Source of the DNA: Bacteroidota bacterium
GTDB lineage: Bacteria > Bacteroidota > Bacteroidia > Bacteroidales > Bacteroidaceae
Length of the DNA: 64,000 nt
NCBI GenBank assembly: GCA_023426145.1
Contig: JAFABG010000030.1
Span: forward strand, 30,075 to 94,074
Direction: 5' to 3'
A program made the position numbers and the translations under genes. The stretch's first letter is position 1. The number at the start of each line of letters is the position of its first letter. Shown here piece by piece: positions 1 to 8,969 of this stretch. The notes under the pieces are model-generated. The model had not been told where the DNA came from. It was given only the letters and a program-made list of their open reading frames with translations, and made no database searches.

Positions 1-45
1 GTTGTACTTGCTATGCTTGTTTTCACCTACATAAACAGATGGTAA
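1..45 (+). CDS. C-terminal end of an unknown protein (partial)
   Basis: The first 14 codons of the plus strand are open, hydrophobic and end in Trp followed by TAA (positions 43-45), as at the end of a membrane protein whose body lies left of the window. Only 14 residues are visible, so an accidental open frame is possible. No function can be given. Confidence 0.3.
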   Translation, partial: VVLAMLVFTYINRW

Positions 46-201
46 GCATATTAACTACAAATTATTTCTGCAGATATGCCACTGTAAACTGATTTGAAAA
101 ATAACTTCAACAAAGGGATTTGCCGATTGCTACTTGCAAATGAGCATCCTCTAAAACACTCAGAATTTAATCAGGATTCAGTTTTGGTTTAACAATACAT
201 C

Positions 202-3200
202 TCAAGAGTTCAATATACTATCATATAAGATAGAAGCTTGCTGTAGAGTTATAGTTCCATAATTGGTTTCAAAGTATTTGTCGAATGTTTCATCCGCTAT
301 CCTATGCAAATAAAATAATCCTTCAATATTAGCTTTCTGTTTGAACATATCAACTACCTTGTCTCTCATTTCTTCAGATTCATTCGCTACAACTTTAAGC
401 ACATATATTACCGAATCAATAACTGTATGCATTGAGAACTTAGGAATTGTAATCGAAGTTGCTATATCAAAATAAGCACTCAAACCCTCAATGTAATCGC
501 TATTATATTTATGTAAAGATGGGAAATGATCTTTATAGACCCATTCTTCATGCGACCTAATATACTCCAATCCCCAGTCTAAAGCCTTACTACTACCAAG
601 ATTCAGTAATATACGTAGAGCCTTTTCTTTTAAACTATCGTCATAAGTTGGATAATTGGTTTCTATTATTTCACAAATATTAACTCTTTCTTTATTGACA
701 ACATTAGATTTATCTTCTGGGAATAATATATGTTCATAATAATATATTTTTTCACTTTCGTTTAAATCATCAAGCATACAATTGACTATTTGTATGCCTT
801 CTCGTCCAAGTTCTGTTATACAAATAGCAATATTTAGTCTGTAAGAATACTCGACACTTTTGTTTAATAGCTGTTTGAAATATTTATATAGAGGCTTTTT
901 TCTATACGACACTATATGCTCTGTTATTGATTGATAAAACCGATATTGATTATGTTTTTCTGATGTAATCCACTCTTCTATATGTTGATCTAAAAGTTGC
1001 AAGTCTGAGATGCTATCTTCTAAATAATCCAAAAATGTACCAGAGCTATGAAATTTGCTACTTACTCTATTTTTTCTCACATAATTAATATACATATGGG
1101 AGTATGGGAAAAGCGTAAGAAGTAATGCATCTGGTATTAAAAGATTATACTCAACAATTATATTAATAAAGCTCTCTAAATGAGAGAATTTATTGGGATT
1201 TGTTAGTGCAAAAATTACGATTTCTTTGAGCTTATCTTTTTGAGTATTGCTTATAGCAATCTTTTCATAATTTACGGAATGTGATGGTATTGGAAGTTGA
1301 TTGATAATGAAACAAATATACTCAACATAATCCTTTAGTTTTTCTTCGACAACTAAAGTTTCAACATGTTTTTTCTTAGGTTCTTTACACCACCAAATAA
1401 ATTGAATAACAGAATCATTTGTATCCATAGAGAAAAGCTCTCGCCTACTGTCAATGTCTGCTAGTATTCTTTGCTTCCCAGCTATGATTTTTTGTACTTC
1501 GATGATAAATAATTCACGTTTAAAGAGTATATTAAAAGCCTCTTGTTTACGCTTGCCCCAGTCAATTTGTCCCCTGTTTAAATGCTCAAATCGAGAATTT
1601 ATTTTCGTAATAAACTCACCACTGATTGCTTGATACGACTTTACAATATTACATAGCCAATGAATTATTTGCTCATCAGCAGTGTCATCGTTTAAAATAT
1701 TCATCAGTCTATCATTATCAAGTAAAACAACAACAATTTTAAGTGATTTGTAAAATTCAATCCACTTAACCTCATCTTTCTCTTGTGATAGCTCTTTTAA
1801 GAGTCGTGTAACTATAAGATAATGTTTCTCGAAAATCTCATCAGGATTGGCCCTTTCACTGAAAAACAAATAATACCCGTGACAATATGATGATGTTAAT
1901 TTTTGTTCCTCAATGGCGCCAATTGATAAAATAACTTCATCAATGATAAGAGATGATTTTTCCGTATACTTTATTAAATTATCAAATAAAGAAGTGTATA
2001 ATAACTCTTCATTAGACCAAGAATAACTATTCTCTTGGAAGTCTTCATAACAACTTATAGCCTTTACAATATTATTAGGTTTTTTGAGATTTCCAAGGAA
2101 TCGGATAATGTAATTTTTGCTGACTGTATATCTCACTCCACTCTCATCTCTGTAATCGTGAACATATTGCATCTTTGAAAATATCCAATCAGCATAAGAA
2201 TCGCACTGATCAATTTTGCACACAAGAGTACAGAGATAATTGATAATATTGCAGTTCACGGTTTCATTTATCGCCTCAAAAAAATCTGAAATAATTTGAG
2301 ATGTAAGAAAACAGGCATTTTCAAATGGACGACATAGATAACTTCCGTACTCCACGTCGTCTTGATACTTGTGCAAAACAGATAAAAGAAGTTGTTTCGC
2401 TTGCTTAAATTCTTCAGCTTGCAACAGTTCGAATTTTGCATATTTCAACATATTCAACGCATTAATCATATTGGTTGAATACGTTTCCTCGCGTCTTATT
2501 TCCTCTAACAAGAATAATAAACTCTCCTTTGTATTCCCAAAATGAATTAAAGAATTCGAAAAATCATATTCTATCCTTAAATGCTTTTCTTTGTAGTCAT
2601 TAAAAACATCTATAAATATTTGATTTCGTTCTCCTTCATCAAGAACCTCAAATCCACATCTGACCAACAGCTCTTTATAGTCATTAATCAACCATAACAT
2701 TAAAGAACTAAATAATTCATCCGATTTATCAATAACTCCAAGTAATAGAACTGAAGTATTGTACATTGTTGGTTTTATCCTAGTAGTACCATTATAGCAA
2801 ATTACGGATTGAACTTGATTGAAAGATAGTTGGGATAGATATTTTGCTACAATATATTCTTTAAAGGAGTTATGTATGAATTTTATATTATTAGACTTAT
2901 CATTATACAGCAATGATGTGCTAAGGCATTGTTGTATAATATCTTCTGTTATGGAAAGTTCAGAGCTAAGCTCATCTAATGAAATTTCTTGGCGTTGAGA
3001 GGATAGCATACAAAAGGCAATACGTATTAATACAGGATATAATCTTGTTTTCAAAGAAACAATTTTACCTTTATTGGGCTTTCTATTATTATCTATGTAA
3101 AAACATCTATTTATAAATTCTTCATAAAAAATGGTTTTGTTAGCAGGAAGTTCACCTTTCTCTTGAAAGTATTTTATACTTTCATTTAAATAGAATGGAC

Positions 3201-4260
3201 TAAAAGCGACTTCATAATATTTTTTCTCTTGAATTTCATGAATTAAAGCATCAGGACGATTACATCGTTCTTTAATATATACTTCAATATCATCCCAGCT
3301 TAATTGATTTAAATATAACTTTTTAAACCCTGAAATTCCATTTGTCGCTTCAAAATTTGACCGACACGAAACAATAATATATAAATCAGGATAATTCTCT
3401 GTAATATATTCTATCTCGGTTATTAGCTCTTCCCTATTGTCGTCGGCTACCTCATCAAGTCCATCAAGAATAAGAACATCTATTTTTACAGTATTAAACC
3501 TATCTGATATTTTAACCAATTCTTCCAAGCGCAATTTTCCATTGTATTTACATAAGTTAAATAGAAAAGGATTATACAAATTACTATCATACAGCTCAAA
3601 TGCTAATCTTCTCAGCTCAGTACTCTTGCCAAGCTGAGCATCACTGTAAAGTACGATTAATCGTTCTCCTTCAATAACATACTGACTTAATGGCTTCGGA
3701 GTAAATTTATTTTTTTCTAAATATATACTAATATCATATGTTTGATAAACTCTTGCTGTTCTCTGGATATAACCATCAACATCATTATATATCGCTGATT
3801 GTATAGTTGTTTTTTGTTTTGCGTCTAATTGCTCAATTATAGTGTATAAAAGTGTATGAGTTCGTTCTGTTTGTGAGGATATTGCCATAGAAACATCATC
3901 AATTTTCTGATTTATTTCATTAACAGAGTTTTTAGTGCTTTTAATTATAGCAAGGCTTCCTAGTCCGAGTATTTCTATTATCTTCAGATAGGTACAACTG
4001 TCTTGTTTGAGTTCTTCTTCAAAATACTCCAACAATAATCGTATTCCTTCATTTATTGAATTCCTATCTAGAATATATTTACTCAATTCTTGCATAGTTG
4101 ACAATTGCTTATTTGCAAAAAAAGAGCGAACCCCTTTATTGGGGGCCCATTTCTTAAGAGCTTTTGCATAAGCTTTATCTATTTGAGGAGTAAGGCTATC
4201 ACCCCAATTATAACCTTTATATGCTAATTCAATAATTGTAAAAACGGTCATTGGTTCCAT
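202..4260 (-). CDS. Large NACHT/STAND-type NTPase, candidate defence or sensor protein
   Basis: A 1352-residue protein. Residues 1-150 are helical with no enzyme motif I recognise. Next comes a P-loop NTPase core with a degenerate Walker A at about 206-213 (SDAQLGKS, first Gly replaced by Ser), a strong Walker B at 261-271 (DVLILDGLDEV) and a sensor-like VSCR at 297-300. This order is typical of NACHT proteins of the STAND class. The remaining ~900 residues look like mostly helical, repeat-like sequence, as in STAND sensor regions. STAND proteins act as ligand-triggered switches, and several bacterial NACHT proteins protect against phage; a defence role here is inference. The start ATG is at 4260; a second Met three codons in is an alternative. 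It stands alone on its strand beside decayed DNA, and its AT-rich composition suggests acquisition by transfer. The effector is unidentified: no TIR, nuclease or protease motif was seen. Confidence 0.75.
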   Translation of the reverse strand: MEPMTVFTIIELAYKGYNWGDSLTPQIDKAYAKALKKWAPNKGVRSFFANKQLSTMQELSKYILDRNSINEGIRLLLEYFEEELKQDSCTYLKIIEILGLGSLAIIKSTKNSVNEINQKIDDVSMAISSQTERTHTLLYTIIEQLDAKQKTTIQSAIYNDVDGYIQRTARVYQTYDISIYLEKNKFTPKPLSQYVIEGERLIVLYSDAQLGKSTELRRLAFELYDSNLYNPFLFNLCKYNGKLRLEELVKISDRFNTVKIDVLILDGLDEVADDNREELITEIEYITENYPDLYIIVSCRSNFEATNGISGFKKLYLNQLSWDDIEVYIKERCNRPDALIHEIQEKKYYEVAFSPFYLNESIKYFQEKGELPANKTIFYEEFINRCFYIDNNRKPNKGKIVSLKTRLYPVLIRIAFCMLSSQRQEISLDELSSELSITEDIIQQCLSTSLLYNDKSNNIKFIHNSFKEYIVAKYLSQLSFNQVQSVICYNGTTRIKPTMYNTSVLLLGVIDKSDELFSSLMLWLINDYKELLVRCGFEVLDEGERNQIFIDVFNDYKEKHLRIEYDFSNSLIHFGNTKESLLFLLEEIRREETYSTNMINALNMLKYAKFELLQAEEFKQAKQLLLSVLHKYQDDVEYGSYLCRPFENACFLTSQIISDFFEAINETVNCNIINYLCTLVCKIDQCDSYADWIFSKMQYVHDYRDESGVRYTVSKNYIIRFLGNLKKPNNIVKAISCYEDFQENSYSWSNEELLYTSLFDNLIKYTEKSSLIIDEVILSIGAIEEQKLTSSYCHGYYLFFSERANPDEIFEKHYLIVTRLLKELSQEKDEVKWIEFYKSLKIVVVLLDNDRLMNILNDDTADEQIIHWLCNIVKSYQAISGEFITKINSRFEHLNRGQIDWGKRKQEAFNILFKRELFIIEVQKIIAGKQRILADIDSRRELFSMDTNDSVIQFIWWCKEPKKKHVETLVVEEKLKDYVEYICFIINQLPIPSHSVNYEKIAISNTQKDKLKEIVIFALTNPNKFSHLESFINIIVEYNLLIPDALLLTLFPYSHMYINYVRKNRVSSKFHSSGTFLDYLEDSISDLQLLDQHIEEWITSEKHNQYRFYQSITEHIVSYRKKPLYKYFKQLLNKSVEYSYRLNIAICITELGREGIQIVNCMLDDLNESEKIYYYEHILFPEDKSNVVNKERVNICEIIETNYPTYDDSLKEKALRILLNLGSSKALDWGLEYIRSHEEWVYKDHFPSLHKYNSDYIEGLSAYFDIATSITIPKFSMHTVIDSVIYVLKVVANESEEMRDKVVDMFKQKANIEGLFYLHRIADETFDKYFETNYGTITLQQASILYDSILNS

Positions 4261-4555
4261 ATACTTGCTTAAAATGAAAATACACTTTTAGTTCTAATGC
4301 AGAAATGCAACCATAAAGATATTAAATAATTATCATATATAGACGTCAGCTTCCCATTTTAGTGACCTAATACTCACTTAAATAAAAAAAAGATACGATC
4401 TTTGCCTTATTTATAGTATAAAATACTTAGCAATTAACACAAACCCTATATAACAGCAAGATGTTATTCAGAAAATACAGGAAGCAATACTAAGGAGAGA
4501 TATTCTCAATGAGCTATCTGTTCCTAATTGAATAGTACTTTCATAGAATTGGGGA

Positions 4556-4957
4556 ACTTATGAAGAGGCAAGAAGAGGCTTCAACCAAAATTCCATTTTA
4601 CGCGAAGCCGATAAACGATTTAATTTCTCCAGCTTTCCATCAAAAGAGATCATACAGACCGTAGCCTCTGCTTATCAAACAGTTAGCATTTCTCCTTCGA
4701 TCTATTCTCAGGCAGAAAGCAGCAAGCCTGGAAAGTGAAAGTGACAAAGTGACAAAAGTGCCATATAGTACTCCGGAATTTTACGACGACATTGAAGAAG
4801 CTTATTGGGAAGGCGAAGAACATCGAAAAGCTCCCCTACTTTTGATAGAAGTGTAAACGCCAATCTACCCAATCTATTGAACGATGCCTTGCTTGATGAT
4901 AACAACGACTACGCTTCTTGGATGATGGAGTGCAACATGAATAAACGTAAAGGATAG
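4556..4957 (+). pseudogene. Decayed VirE/DUF3987-like protein fragments
   Basis: Three protein-like stretches follow each other in three different plus-strand frames: 4556-4738 (contains ILREADKRFNFSSFP), 4716-4856 (contains DKVTKVPYSTPEFYDDIEEA) and 4862-4957 (contains LPNLLNDALLDDNNDYASW). Each ends at a stop, so at least two frameshifts separate them. Their style recalls the VirE N-terminal/DUF3987 proteins common in Bacteroides accessory DNA; this family link is from memory and tentative. The gene is certainly not functional as read. Confidence 0.45.
4739..4761 (+). repeat. 23-bp inverted repeat, left copy
   Basis: Contains GTGACAAAGTGACAAAAGTG. The exact reverse complement lies at 5373-5395, about 610 bp away. 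The match continues imperfectly through a following ATATAGT stretch. The left copy falls inside the fragment encoding DKVTKV, so the right copy could be a second, inverted piece of a related gene. Confidence 0.8.
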
Positions 4958-5372
4958 AATGATGATTTGCAAGCAGTGGTGAAGCGATATATCTTTTAAA
5001 TAACGTAAACATGTATAATCTTTTCGAGTATAATTAAGCACTAAATCCAAGCCATAAACACAGGAATTTACAGTACAAATTAAGGCTACAAACAGGCTAT
5101 CCATTTGGTGCTTTATTGCTACGAGCATAGTAAATTAGTATTGGTTTCACGACCTATTCCAAACAGGCAACCGCTGAAAAATCCCGATGCTATTTAGCAG
5201 TATATAGAAGATCTTTCCAGCATGTTCACCACCGAAAAAGCGATGCTCACTCGCGTATAACACAATTTCAACATACGAAAGGTATATAAGTTACTAAAAT
5301 CACTCAAAGACTTGTAAATCAACATAATAAATCATAAACGATACAAAATGGTAAATTATAGAGTGACTATAT

Positions 5373-5395
5373 GCACTTTTGTCACTTTGTCACTT
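5373..5395 (-). repeat. 23-bp inverted repeat, right copy
   Basis: Perfect reverse complement of 4739-4761. It lies in otherwise non-coding, AT-rich sequence. The pair could reflect an inversion or duplication of the decayed gene. Confidence 0.8.
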
Positions 5396-5777
5396 TGGGA
5401 GTGAGGAAATCCGATGATTTTGCGGTGTTTTTACGATGGATATTCATAGGATCTAGGACGATTATTCGATGAATTTGCAGCATTTATTTCGATAGAGATT
5501 GATAGATTCTCACCCGTGCAGAACGCCCAAAATCCCCTCTGCCGAAAACAATAAAGTATAATAAGTAAGAGCTAAAAAAATCATTAGGAAGATTAAATAA
5601 ATCTTTCCAATGATTGAAGATAAAGATAGGAAAGATTGAGGTATATCTTTCTCATCTTTTTACTTTTTCCTATGCATCAATGTCACCTGCAACGGGGCTT
5701 TAGCTACATCGGCTATCATTTCTTCATTTTAATCCAAAAAGCAAACAGCTTTTCATTCATTACCCGAATAGAATATA

Positions 5778-5785
5778 TATATTTG
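5778..5785 (+). promoter_or_regulatory. Bacteroides -7 box before the flavodoxin/ferredoxin gene
   Basis: TATATTTG fits the Bacteroides -7 consensus TAnnTTTG and sits 24 bp before the ATG at 5810. The -33 element is weak. Confidence 0.6.
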
Positions 5786-5809
5786 CATCATTAAGAACAC
5801 TTTACCACC

Positions 5810-6850
5810 ATGAAGGCATTCAACAACGCAATAATCTTCTATTTCTCTGGAACAGGAAATTCCCGACAGATAGCTTCATGGTTCTCCGCATGTGCTGCTG
5901 AGAATAAAGTAAATTGCCCAACCTTCGATATTGCTTCAAAAGACATCGCTAAACATCTACAAGAGATCAATTCTGATTCAATCATTATTATTGTATCTCC
6001 GATACATGGATTCAACTATCCCCAAATCACACTCGATTTTATCCGCAACTTCCCCAAAGGTAACAACCAAGTAGTGCTGATGAACACCAGAGCAGGAATG
6101 AAGATCGGCAATTGGATAACTCCGGGATTAACAGGTGTTGCCTTTTTCTTATCTACTTACATTCTAAAGAAAAAAGGGTATCACATTGTCGGACAAATAC
6201 CATTTGATATGCCGTCCAATTGGTTATCCATACACCCAGCACTCCGGAAAGACGCTATCCGATTTATTTATGAGAAGAATCACAAATCCTTACAAAGCCA
6301 TTTCAACAAACTATATGCTGGAGAAATCGACTTTGCTTCCCGAAAAGAGGTGATTCAGGATCTGCTAATTTCGCCAATAGCTTTAGCCTATTATCTCGTT
6401 GGAAGATACTTCTTTGCAAAATCCTATTATGCATCTCTGAAATGCAATCATTGTGAGCGATGCATCAGGGAGTGTCCGGTCAAAGCAATTCGGACTATAA
6501 ACTCACGTCCATTTTGGAGTATAAAGTGTGAAAGTTGCATGAAGTGCATGAACAACTGCCCTTTAAATGCAATAGAAACAACGCACGGTTTATGGCTCGT
6601 TATCCTTCTTCTAGCATCAAGTACGGGCACTTTCTTATTCCACTATATCCTCCCCAATGTACATTTACCTTGGATGATCAGTTTTTTGATTTTCAACCTA
6701 CTACTATTTGCATTCTTACTGATTGGCTACCGTATACAACATTGGGCATTAAGCCATAAGCTTATAGCGAAACTGATTACGTTTACCTCTTTAACCCATT
6801 ATAAATGGTGGGGAAGATATAAAGCGAATCAAGACCAAGCAAAATTTTGA
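5810..6850 (+). CDS. EFR1-type flavodoxin/ferredoxin protein
   Basis: A 346-residue redox protein. The N-terminus is a flavodoxin-like domain with the FMN phosphate-binding loop SGTGNS at residues 13-18. Two [4Fe-4S] clusters are predicted from two CxxCxxCxxxCP motifs with Cys 212, 215, 218, 222 and Cys 240, 243, 246, 250. After the second cluster come two hydrophobic segments (about 263-310), so the C-terminus is probably in the inner membrane. This matches the EFR1 family (flavodoxin plus bacterial ferredoxin); its electron donor and acceptor are unknown. The gene stands alone with its own -7 box at 5778 and faces the lipoprotein gene at 6925-7539. The frame stays open after the stop for some 50 codons and reads like a helix-turn-helix, noted separately. 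Confidence 0.8.
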   Translation: MKAFNNAIIFYFSGTGNSRQIASWFSACAAENKVNCPTFDIASKDIAKHLQEINSDSIIIIVSPIHGFNYPQITLDFIRNFPKGNNQVVLMNTRAGMKIGNWITPGLTGVAFFLSTYILKKKGYHIVGQIPFDMPSNWLSIHPALRKDAIRFIYEKNHKSLQSHFNKLYAGEIDFASRKEVIQDLLISPIALAYYLVGRYFFAKSYYASLKCNHCERCIRECPVKAIRTINSRPFWSIKCESCMKCMNNCPLNAIETTHGLWLVILLLASSTGTFLFHYILPNVHLPWMISFLIFNLLLFAFLLIGYRIQHWALSHKLIAKLITFTSLTHYKWWGRYKANQDQAKF

Positions 6851-6922
6851 TCATTTGCAGACTTAAAAGAAGTGACTAAATTCAGCCGCAGTACCATCTT
6901 ATATCACGTAAAAACGAAAAAA
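6851..6922 (+). other. Possible helix-turn-helix remnant after the EFR1-type stop codon
   Basis: In frame with and directly after the TGA of the upstream gene, the sequence reads FADLKEVTKFSRSTILYHV, which has the spacing of a helix-turn-helix recognition segment, and then runs into Lys/Asn codons. It has no start codon of its own. It may be a gene remnant, a read-through extension or chance. Confidence 0.25.
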
Positions 6923-6924
6923 AA

Positions 6925-7539
6925 TCAGAACTCATTAACAGAAGTCATCGTTTCAAATCGTCCTTTAATTACAAGTTTTTCAGAAATAGCCTCATCAGAT
7001 GTTAAAGAATAAGATCCATAACAAACACCTGTTTGGGGATATATGTTCTCGAGTATAAGTTCTCCTTTTAACGGTATACGTCTATCTGAAACACTCGATA
7101 CAGCATAAGCTATACCAGCTGTATTGTTACTAAAAATTTCGGAAGCATTTTTTGAAAGATATGGGATAATATCGAGCCAATACAAAGTATTAATATTTTC
7201 ATCCTTATAAAACTCGATTATATAAGGATGGTTTATCTCAAATTGGAAATCACCCGTAGAAATATAAAAGTTAATACTGTAAGAAGGATAATCTCTATTC
7301 TCAGGAGATAATCGTGCTATATAATAGAACAGCTTATTGTTTTTATAGAACTCAAGGCTTGAAGGATATCCATCAAAATTCCAAGCCCATACAGTAGACT
7401 CTTTATAATTCTGACCATTAATCACCGCAGTACCTACAATTTTTTCTTCTCCTTTGAGGGCTTTCTCACATCCTCCCAAGAGAGGTAAAAACAGCAAAAC
7501 TCCCAAAAAGTTTCTTATTAATAATCTGTATCGTTTCAT
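6925..7539 (-). CDS. Lipoprotein of unknown function
   Basis: 204 residues with a lipoprotein signal peptide: basic start, hydrophobic stretch and lipobox LLGGC with Cys24 as the lipidated residue. The mature part is rich in aromatic residues and short beta-strand-like segments and carries no catalytic motif I know. It resembles small cell-surface lipoproteins common in Bacteroides. It is the last gene of a minus-strand run of four lipoproteins (10529 to 6925) and is separated from the next gene upstream by about 50 bp. A function cannot be given. Confidence 0.7.
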   Translation of the reverse strand: MKRYRLLIRNFLGVLLFLPLLGGCEKALKGEEKIVGTAVINGQNYKESTVWAWNFDGYPSSLEFYKNNKLFYYIARLSPENRDYPSYSINFYISTGDFQFEINHPYIIEFYKDENINTLYWLDIIPYLSKNASEIFSNNTAGIAYAVSSVSDRRIPLKGELILENIYPQTGVCYGSYSLTSDEAISEKLVIKGRFETMTSVNEF

Positions 7540-7589
7540 AACTATGTATTAGCTTTATAAGTTAATGCTATAAGAACAAACTGATATCA

Positions 7590-8018
7590 TCAATTTACTT
7601 TTTCTAATTCTATTATGGCTACATCTTCTAGATTAGGACTTGCCTCATTTTGTATAAGTGTTATATGATTTTTAGTATATGATTTAATAAACCAGGGAGC
7701 ACCAGCCAAATACATTGCATTAGAATTGAATTCAATATATTTACCTTCTATTGAGTAGGTAATATTGATTTCGTTATAATTTTCCCAGAAAACCTTACCC
7801 TTTTGGGTATCTATGAATTGCATTCCTACTTCCATATCTTCTTGCACAGGCCACCCTTTACAATGTCCGGTACCACGCCAAGAAGTCTGATAGAGAGCTT
7901 GCGGAGTAAGCTGATTTAACAGTTCAGAATCCGTATCATCACAACTCATGAAACTAATATTCATCAAGAATAAAGTTGCGAATAAAAATAATGAAGTTAA
8001 TTTAAAAGATGATTTCAT
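7590..8018 (-). CDS. Small lipoprotein, possibly lipocalin-like
   Basis: 142 residues with a signal peptide and Cys26 in an SFMSC lipobox. The mature domain of about 115 residues has alternating beta strands and begins with a pattern of the form W-x-G-x-G, which recalls the calycin/lipocalin-like beta-barrel lipoproteins of Bacteroides. This fold guess is weak. The gene lies 34 bp downstream of the 8053-8898 gene on the same strand and is probably cotranscribed with it. Confidence 0.65.
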   Translation of the reverse strand: MKSSFKLTSLFLFATLFLMNISFMSCDDTDSELLNQLTPQALYQTSWRGTGHCKGWPVQEDMEVGMQFIDTQKGKVFWENYNEINITYSIEGKYIEFNSNAMYLAGAPWFIKSYTKNHITLIQNEASPNLEDVAIIELEKVN

Positions 8019-8052
8019 TTCTTATTTAATTTATTTGATCAAATACTCTTAT

Positions 8053-8898
8053 TTACTCAATGATTTTCTCTGGGATTTTATCTTCCAGATTTAGATGCCC
8101 TAGAACTGTATATCCCATTTCGGTATCCTCTAACTTCAAAGTAGGGTTTGGCATATAACTAGTGCGCGTAAAATGTTCGATCATGTTTCCCCAATCCACA
8201 CCAAGCCAAGCTTCGAGCAATCCATATGCAGTTTGTGACGAACCCAATATATTGAATTTATGATCTGTCGGTAAGATTTCAGCAATGATAAAATTCCCCT
8301 TCTCATCTGATGTATAGTTTAAAGTCAAGTAGGGAATATATTCATCATTACCCTCTTTAGTCACTTTCTCAACGGTGAATTTATAAGTACCAACACCACA
8401 AGGGGTCGTGTACAACGCATGATGCATATAATCTGTCTGAAAAGCATAAAAATCTTGTGATGAATTATTCAAGAGAAACACGACAACATCTTCCTCTAAG
8501 GAAGGATGGTTACTACTCTGAATACAATATGACAAATAAGAGTCTGTAACTTTCACATTGACTATTTCCTTTTCGTGAGTCACATTGTCTGTTATCGTAA
8601 CCGTTGTTTCCCCTTTAGATTTTCCCATTAGATGAACAACACCACATAATTGATCGGCATATAGTCTACCAGAATAAATGGCGCTAAGAATAGCCTCATC
8701 TTCAATAGCTACACTGATGTCTCCACTCCCATTTAGGATATTGATGTTATTGCCTATTTTGAGTCCAACCTCATAATAGTGTTTGTCTAATTGAAAATTC
8801 GTAATCTCCACATCATCGTCGTGATCGTCGTGGCAACTCATGATAGTAATCGCAAAGAAAAAGAATAAAAATACAGTGAATAAATTCTTGCCTTTCAT
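8053..8898 (-). CDS. Lipoprotein with Ig-like (BIG2-type) domain
   Basis: 281 residues; lipobox MSC with Cys22, directly followed by an acidic and histidine-rich run (HDDHDDD) that could bind divalent metal. Residues about 30-120 look like a bacterial Ig-like fold: alternating strands with a central Gly-rich turn and the pattern KGETTVTITD near its end, as in BIG2 domains. The C-terminal half is of unknown type. Such surface lipoproteins often bind glycans or proteins, but nothing specific is shown here. It lies 71 bp downstream of the larger lipoprotein gene at 8970-10529. Confidence 0.65.
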   Translation of the reverse strand: MKGKNLFTVFLFFFFAITIMSCHDDHDDDVEITNFQLDKHYYEVGLKIGNNINILNGSGDISVAIEDEAILSAIYSGRLYADQLCGVVHLMGKSKGETTVTITDNVTHEKEIVNVKVTDSYLSYCIQSSNHPSLEEDVVVFLLNNSSQDFYAFQTDYMHHALYTTPCGVGTYKFTVEKVTKEGNDEYIPYLTLNYTSDEKGNFIIAEILPTDHKFNILGSSQTAYGLLEAWLGVDWGNMIEHFTRTSYMPNPTLKLEDTEMGYTVLGHLNLEDKIPEKIIE

Positions 8899-8969
8899 AA
8901 TTATTTTAAATTAAATGTCATATAATGTGTAAATACGATTACCCATCATTTACTGCATCAGATAACACA

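Larger units (their letters stand above)
4261..5777. other. 1.5 kb region without an intact gene
   Basis: No frame carries a convincing intact gene. It holds the frameshifted fragments at 4556-4957, a 23-bp inverted repeat (4739-4761 and 5373-5395) and AT-rich filler. On the minus strand at about 5660-5727 there is a short open tail ending in MHRKK and a stop, which may be another gene remnant. The region looks like the scar of a lost mobile or accessory element. Confidence 0.55.
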
